Below, piece after piece: positions 59,469-64,000 of a stretch of 64,000 nucleotides of DNA. The position numbers were made by a program, and so were the translations under genes. The stretch comes from Aquipseudomonas alcaligenes (GTDB lineage Bacteria > Pseudomonadota > Gammaproteobacteria > Pseudomonadales > Pseudomonadaceae): positions 124,001 through 188,000 of the forward strand of contig NZ_QJRX01000006.1 in assembly GCF_003205495.1 (NCBI RefSeq), given 5' to 3'. Below the pieces are notes generated by a model that ran no database searches, was not told the DNA's origin, and was given only the letters and a program-made list of their open reading frames with translations. Position 1 is the first letter of the stretch, and each line of letters begins with the position of its first letter.

Positions 59469-59765
59469 TCAAGGTGACCGGGCGGTCAGTCCGGGCAGCG
59501 GCGGCAGCTGGCGCGGCGTGCGGATGCGCACGCGCTTCTGCCGGTTCAGCTCGCCGTTCTCCAGGCTGACCTGGCTCTTGGCCACGCCGAAGGCGGCGGC
59601 CAGAAAGGCCAGCAGCTGGGCATTGGCCTTGCCCTCCACCGGCGGCGCGGTGAGGCGAATCTTCAGGCGCTCGCCGTGCAGCCCGGCGAATTCGTCCTTG
59701 CTCGCCTTGGGTTGCAGGTGGCAGTCGAGCAGCAGGTCGTCGCCGTCCCAGCGGTACCAGCTCAC
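59469..59765 (-). CDS. yggU: DUF167 family protein YggU
   Basis: A 98-residue basic protein. LQPKASKDEFAGLHGERLKIRLTAPPVEGKAN is the DUF167 signature. It starts at a GTG (59765) that overlaps the yggT stop (the yggT end reads ATGTGA), so it depends on yggT translation. Its function is unknown. Last gene of the yggS-proC-yggT-yggU run. Confidence 0.88.
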   Translation of the reverse strand: MSWYRWDGDDLLLDCHLQPKASKDEFAGLHGERLKIRLTAPPVEGKANAQLLAFLAAAFGVAKSQVSLENGELNRQKRVRIRTPRQLPPLPGLTARSP

Positions 59766-60352
59766 ATCAGCAGGCCGAGCACCGTCGGCATGCTGGTCAT
59801 GGCCGCCAGGTTCTTCACCACCAGCATGTCGATCAGGTTGATCGCGATGAAGGCGAAGATCGGCGAGATGTCCAGGCCGCCGAGGTTGGGCAGCAGCTTG
59901 CGGAAGGGCGCCAGCAGCGGCTCGCAGAGCTGGTTGACCAGCTGCGCGCCGGGGTTGTAGCTGCCCGGGGCGACCCAGGAGAGGATCACGCTGATGATCA
60001 GGGCGAAGAAGAAGATCTTGAGGAACAGCGAGGTCACCCCGATCAGCGACCAGACCAGCAGCTGCAGCGGGTTGCCGGTGGTGCCGTAGGCCAGCAGCAT
60101 GGTCAGGCCCATCATCACCAGCTGCACCAGTATGGCCAGTACCAGCGAGGCCAGATCGACCCCGCCGAAGCCGGGGATGATCCGGCGCAGCGGCCTGAGC
60201 AGCGGCTGGGTGGCCTTCACGGTGAACTGGCTGAGCGGGTTGTAGAAGTCGGCGCGCACCAGCTGCAGGACGAAGCGCAGCAGCACGATCAGCAGGTACA
60301 GGCTGCCGAGGGTCTGCAGGATGTAGATGGCGGCGGTATCCAGTCCGTTCAT
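59762..60352 (-). CDS. yggT: YggT family membrane protein
   Basis: A 196-residue protein with the YggT domain twice: each half has two helices with an NPLSQFTVK- or NPGAQLVNQL-type stretch and PLL.P(F/L)R.(I/L)LP. It is implicated in osmotic or ion homeostasis. It starts 9 bases after proC and is coupled to yggU. Confidence 0.9.
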   Translation of the reverse strand: MNGLDTAAIYILQTLGSLYLLIVLLRFVLQLVRADFYNPLSQFTVKATQPLLRPLRRIIPGFGGVDLASLVLAILVQLVMMGLTMLLAYGTTGNPLQLLVWSLIGVTSLFLKIFFFALIISVILSWVAPGSYNPGAQLVNQLCEPLLAPFRKLLPNLGGLDISPIFAFIAINLIDMLVVKNLAAMTSMPTVLGLLM

Positions 60353-60361
60353 GGGGATTCC

Positions 60362-61180
60362 TTATTGGCCCAGTTGTTCGGCGAGTTCGGCGGAGCGCTT
60401 GGCGGCGGCGTCCAGCGCCTGTTGCACCAGGGCCTCGAAGCCGCCGGCCTGGAAGGTCCGGATCGCCGCTTCGGTGGTGCCGTTGGGCGAGGTGACCCGG
60501 CGGCGCAGCTCGGTGGCCTCCACGTCGCTCTCGGTGGCCATGCGTGCGGCGCCCAGCGCGGTGTGCAGGGTCAGCTGGGCGGCGGTGGCGCGGGGCAGGC
60601 CGAGTTTTTCGCCGGCGGCGGTCATCGCCTCGATCAGCAGGAAGAAGTAGGCCGGGCCGCTGCCAGAGACGGCGGTGACGGCGTCGATCAGCTGCTCCTC
60701 GTCCAGCCACAGGGCCAGGCCGACGGCGGACACCAACTGCTCGGCCTGCTGGCGCTGGGCGGTGGAGGCTTTCGCGTTGGCGTACAGGCCGCTGACGCCC
60801 TGGCGCAGCAGCGCCGGGGTGTTGGGCATGCAGCGCACGATGGCGACATCGCCGAGCCAGGCGCTGAGGCTGGCACAGGTGATGCCGGCGGCGATCGAGA
60901 CGATCAGCTGGCCCGGCTGCAGGCTGGGCGCCAGGGCCTGGCACACGCCCTTGAGCACCTGCGGCTTGGTCGCCAGGACCACCAGGTCGGCACCGGCGAT
61001 GGCCTCGGCGTTGCTTTCGAACAGTTCGATGCCGTACTCGGCGGCCACCTTGGCGCGCTGTTCGGCACCCGGGTCGCTGGCGCGGATATGGCTGGCCGGA
61101 AGGCCTTGGGCGAGCAGGCCGCCGATCAGGCTGGTGGCCATGTTGCCGGCGCCGATGAAGGCGATGTGGGGGTGACTCAT
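60362..61180 (-). CDS. proC: Pyrroline-5-carboxylate reductase
   Basis: A 272-residue enzyme of the last step of proline synthesis. The NADPH motif IGAGNMA is at about 9-15. The signature SGSGPAYFFLLIEAM (about 172-186) and the late SPNGTTEAAIRTFQ are intact. It follows yggS by 17 bases. Confidence 0.95.
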   Translation of the reverse strand: MSHPHIAFIGAGNMATSLIGGLLAQGLPASHIRASDPGAEQRAKVAAEYGIELFESNAEAIAGADLVVLATKPQVLKGVCQALAPSLQPGQLIVSIAAGITCASLSAWLGDVAIVRCMPNTPALLRQGVSGLYANAKASTAQRQQAEQLVSAVGLALWLDEEQLIDAVTAVSGSGPAYFFLLIEAMTAAGEKLGLPRATAAQLTLHTALGAARMATESDVEATELRRRVTSPNGTTEAAIRTFQAGGFEALVQQALDAAAKRSAELAEQLGQ

Positions 61181-61197
61181 CGTGCGTGCTTCCTTAA

Positions 61198-61887
61198 TCA
61201 GTGGGGCTGGCCATAGTCGCGGGCGCCGAACAGCGCGGTGCCGATGCGGACCCAGGTGGCACCTTCGGCGATGGCCGCTTCCAGATCCTGGCTCATGCCC
61301 ATGGACAGTGTGTCGAGATCGGCGTGCAGTTCATCGCGCAGCTGGCGCAGGCGCGCCAGGGGGGCGCGTTGGGCCTGCGGGTCGTCGCAGGGTTCGGGGA
61401 TTGTCATCAATCCGCGCAGGCGCAGTCCGCGCAGTTGTGTAACCGCCTGTGCCAGCGCCGGCAGCTCCTCCGGTGTGCAGCCGGACTTGCTGGCCTCGCC
61501 GCTGACGTTGACCTGCAGGCAGATGTTCAGCGGCGGCAGGTGCGCGGGGCGCTGCTCGGACAGGCGCTGGGCGATCTTCAGGCGGTCCACCGAGTGCACC
61601 CAGTCGAAGTGCTCGGCGATCAGCTTGGTCTTGTTCGACTGGATGGGGCCGATGAAGTGCCAGACCAGGTCCAGGTCGCCCAGCTCGGCCTGCTTGGCCA
61701 GGGCTTCCTGCAGGTAGTTCTCGCCGAAGTCGCGCTGGCCGGCGGCATGCGCCTCGCGCACCGCGACGGCGGGTTTGGTCTTGCTCACGGCGAGCAGGCC
61801 GACTGCCTGCGGATCGCGCTGCGAGGCTTGCGCCGCCTCACGGATACGCTCGCGAACCTTTGCAATATTCTCTGCTATCGTGGACAT
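61198..61887 (-). CDS. yggS: PLP homeostasis protein YggS (PLPBP)
   Basis: A 229-residue PLP-binding TIM-barrel protein. The PLP lysine is K36 in LLAVSKTKP. GENYLQEALAK and WHFIGPIQSNK follow at the expected places. It balances intracellular PLP and lacks catalysis. It is divergent from pilT, an arrangement conserved in pseudomonads; the 72-base spacer must hold both promoters, and no strong pair of boxes was found there. Confidence 0.94.
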   Translation of the reverse strand: MSTIAENIAKVRERIREAAQASQRDPQAVGLLAVSKTKPAVAVREAHAAGQRDFGENYLQEALAKQAELGDLDLVWHFIGPIQSNKTKLIAEHFDWVHSVDRLKIAQRLSEQRPAHLPPLNICLQVNVSGEASKSGCTPEELPALAQAVTQLRGLRLRGLMTIPEPCDDPQAQRAPLARLRQLRDELHADLDTLSMGMSQDLEAAIAEGATWVRIGTALFGARDYGQPH

Positions 61888-61959
61888 TACTCGCGCTCTA
61901 TAGCCCGCCCGTCAGGGGTCTGCGGCATTCTACCTGCTTGCATTCGATTGGGGAGTCCC

Positions 61960-62994
61960 ATGGATATTACCGAGCTGCTCGCCTTCAGCGCCAAGCAAGG
62001 CGCGTCGGACCTGCACCTCTCGGCGGGCCTGCCGCCGATGATTCGCGTCGACGGCGACGTGCGGCGGATCAACCTGCCGCCGATGGACCACAAGCAGGTC
62101 CACGCGCTGATCTACGACATCATGAACGACAAGCAGCGCAAGGATTACGAGGAATTCCTCGAGACCGACTTCTCCTTCGAAGTGCCCGGCGTGGCGCGCT
62201 TCCGGGTCAACGCCTTCAACCAGAACCGCGGCGCCGGCGCCGTGTTCCGGACCATTCCGTCCAAGGTCCTGAGCATGGAAGACCTCGGCATGGGCGAGGT
62301 GTTCAAGAAGATCACCGACGTGCCGCGCGGCCTGGTGCTGGTCACCGGGCCGACCGGTTCGGGCAAGTCGACCACCCTGGCGGCCATGCTCGACTACCTG
62401 AACAACAACAAGTACCACCACATCCTCACCATCGAGGACCCGATCGAATTCGTCCACGAGTCGAAGAAGTGCCTGGTCAACCAGCGCGAGGTGCACCGCG
62501 ACACCCACGGCTTCTCCGAGGCCCTGCGCTCGGCGCTGCGTGAGGACCCGGACATCATCCTGGTGGGCGAGATGCGCGACCTGGAGACCATCCGCCTGGC
62601 GCTGACCGCCGCGGAAACCGGTCACCTGGTGTTCGGTACCCTGCACACCACCTCCGCGGCCAAGACCATCGACCGCGTGGTCGACGTGTTCCCGGCCGAG
62701 GAGAAGTCGATGGTCCGCTCCATGCTCTCCGAATCCCTGCAGGCGGTGATCTCGCAGACCCTGCTGAAAAAGATCGGCGGCGGCCGGGTGGCGGCCCACG
62801 AAATCATGATCGGCACTCCGGCCATCCGTAACCTGATCCGCGAGGACAAGGTGGCGCAGATGTATTCGGCGATTCAGACCGGCGGCTCGCTGGGCATGCA
62901 GACCCTCGACGCCTGCCTGAAGAACCTCCTGAGCAAGGGGCTGGTGAGCCGCGAGGCGGCGCGCGAGAAGGCCAAGCAGCCGGAAAACTTCTAA
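61960..62994 (+). CDS. pilT: Type IV pilus retraction ATPase PilT
   Basis: A 344-residue hexameric motor that depolymerises the pilus. Walker A is GPTGSGKS at 130-137. The Asp box (IEDPIEFVHESKK), Walker B (EDPDIILVGEMRDLETI) and His box (ETGHLVFGTLHT) are intact. AIRNLIRE, the retraction motif, is present near 288-295. GGGGAG precedes the ATG. PilU follows after 52 bases. Confidence 0.97.
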   Translation: MDITELLAFSAKQGASDLHLSAGLPPMIRVDGDVRRINLPPMDHKQVHALIYDIMNDKQRKDYEEFLETDFSFEVPGVARFRVNAFNQNRGAGAVFRTIPSKVLSMEDLGMGEVFKKITDVPRGLVLVTGPTGSGKSTTLAAMLDYLNNNKYHHILTIEDPIEFVHESKKCLVNQREVHRDTHGFSEALRSALREDPDIILVGEMRDLETIRLALTAAETGHLVFGTLHTTSAAKTIDRVVDVFPAEEKSMVRSMLSESLQAVISQTLLKKIGGGRVAAHEIMIGTPAIRNLIREDKVAQMYSAIQTGGSLGMQTLDACLKNLLSKGLVSREAAREKAKQPENF

Positions 62995-63046
62995 CGAGAG
63001 CCGTCCACAACAGGGCGGCCACAGAGCAGAGACACGGGCGGGAAAG

Positions 63047-64000
63047 ATGGAATTCGAGAAACTGTTGCGCTTGATGGTGGAAAAGGGTGGTTCCGACCTG
63101 TTCATCACCGCCGGCGTGCCTCCGTCGATGAAGGTCAACGGCAAGATCATGCCGGTGACCAAGAACCCCATGTCGCCGGAGCAGACCCGCGAGACGGTGC
63201 ACTCGGTGATGAACGAGCAGCAGCGTCGCGAGTTCGCCGAGAAACACGAGTGCAACTTCGCCATCAGTGCCCGTGGCATCGGCCGCTTCCGCGTCAGCGC
63301 CTTCTACCAGCGCAACCTGGCTGGCATGGTGCTGCGCCGCATCGAGACCAACATCCCGACCATCGAGGACCTCAAGCTGCCCGAGGTGCTGAAGAAGCTG
63401 GCACTGACCAAGCGCGGCCTGGTGTTGTTCGTCGGCGCCACCGGTACCGGCAAGTCCACCTCGCTGGCGGCGATGATCGGCTACCGCAACAAGAACACCA
63501 GCGGCCACATCATCTCCATCGAAGATCCGATCGAATACATCCACCAGCACCAGAACTGCATCGTCACCCAGCGCGAGGTCGGCATCGATACCGAGTCCTT
63601 CGAGGTGGCGCTGAAGAACACCCTACGCCAGGCGCCGGACGTGATCCTGATCGGCGAGATCCGGACCCGCGAGACCATGGATTACGCCGTGGCCTTCGCC
63701 GAGACCGGCCACCTGGCCCTGGCCACCCTGCACGCCAACAACGCCAACCAGGCGCTGGACCGCATCATCAACTTCTTCCCGCCGGACCGGCACAACCAGG
63801 TGTGGATGGACCTGTCGCTCAACCTCAAGGCCATCGTCGCCCAGCAGCTGGTGCCGACCCCGGACGGCAAGGGCCGGCGCGCGGTGATCGAGGTGCTGAT
63901 CAACACCCCGCTGGCCGCCGACCTGATCCGCAAGGGCGAGGTGCACGAGCTCAAGGGCCTGATGAAGCGCTCCACCGAGCTGGGCATGCAGACCTTCGAC
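63047..64000 (+). CDS. pilU: Type IV pilus retraction ATPase PilU (truncated by the window end)
   Basis: The first 318 codons of a PilT paralogue with no stop before the window ends; full PilU is about 382 residues. Walker A is GATGTGKS at 130-137. The Asp box (IEDPIEYIHQHQN), Walker B (DVILIGEIRTRET) and His box (ETGHLALATLHANN) are all present. It starts MEFEKLLRLM. PilU assists PilT in retraction, especially under load. Confidence 0.95.
   Translation, partial: MEFEKLLRLMVEKGGSDLFITAGVPPSMKVNGKIMPVTKNPMSPEQTRETVHSVMNEQQRREFAEKHECNFAISARGIGRFRVSAFYQRNLAGMVLRRIETNIPTIEDLKLPEVLKKLALTKRGLVLFVGATGTGKSTSLAAMIGYRNKNTSGHIISIEDPIEYIHQHQNCIVTQREVGIDTESFEVALKNTLRQAPDVILIGEIRTRETMDYAVAFAETGHLALATLHANNANQALDRIINFFPPDRHNQVWMDLSLNLKAIVAQQLVPTPDGKGRRAVIEVLINTPLAADLIRKGEVHELKGLMKRSTELGMQTFD

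Overview
The window is a GC-rich chromosomal segment from a gammaproteobacterium, almost certainly Pseudomonas. The support is gene content and order: zapA, 6S RNA and ygfA; pepP-ubiH-ubiI; gcvT-gcvH-gcvP; ompR/envZ; tex; gshA-argA-argE; rimB-rimK; hslR-hslO-pckA; hemW-rdgB-metW-metX-yggT-proC-yggS with divergent pilT-pilU. From memory, most of this matches two P. aeruginosa stretches (roughly PA5234 down to PA5192, and PA0384 to PA0396). Here they are joined near 52 kb and the rimK-pckA block lies in a different place, so this is probably another Pseudomonas species. I saw no tRNA, rRNA, CRISPR array, prophage or insertion sequence. No stretch longer than about 220 bases lacks a gene or RNA.

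Layout. 0-6.6 kb: quinone oxidoreductase, a FliL-like secreted protein, and the YhiI/RbbA/YhhJ exporter. 6.6-10.7 kb: a CHASE-like/PAS/GGDEF diguanylate cyclase, an EVE-domain protein, a 42-residue membrane peptide, ygfA, 6S RNA, zapA and a ZapB-like gene. 10.8-15.6 kb: ygfB, pepP, ubiH, a DUF4442 gene and ubiI. 15.7-18.5 kb: iron(III) binding protein and permease, separated by repeat-derived hairpins and without an adjacent ATPase gene. 18.6-23.2 kb: glycine cleavage genes with hairpins at the junctions. 23.3-29.6 kb (minus strand): ompR, an unrecognised four-helix membrane gene, envZ, then a 1254-residue MASE1/PAS/GGDEF/EAL protein, all closely packed. 29.7-34.5 kb: tex, a PaaI-type thioesterase, gshA and a small acidic RMF-like gene. 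34.5-42.4 kb: argA, argE, a Pit/DUF47 phosphate pair, a CYTH-CHAD protein and an orphan GspE-type ATPase. 42.4-47.5 kb: two divergent L,D-transpeptidases, then stomatin/NfeD and a lipoprotein hydrolase. 47.4-52.1 kb: rimB-rimK, hslR, hslO and pckA. 52.1-64 kb: three small conserved genes, hemW-rdgB-DUF4426-metW-metX, a dynamin-like GTPase, yggU-yggT-proC-yggS, pilT and a truncated pilU.

Most of the window is core metabolism and housekeeping. The features that depart from textbook arrangement are: the membrane protein translationally coupled between OmpR and EnvZ, and the c-di-GMP enzyme downstream of it; the acidic RMF-like protein; the hairpin covering the Shine-Dalgarno sequence of the iron-binding protein gene; the repeat/terminator cluster between the two iron transporter genes; the dynamin-like GTPase behind a clear promoter; and the mixed small genes at the synteny junction near 52 kb. 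Calls are from reading the sequence and family knowledge; no database search was run.
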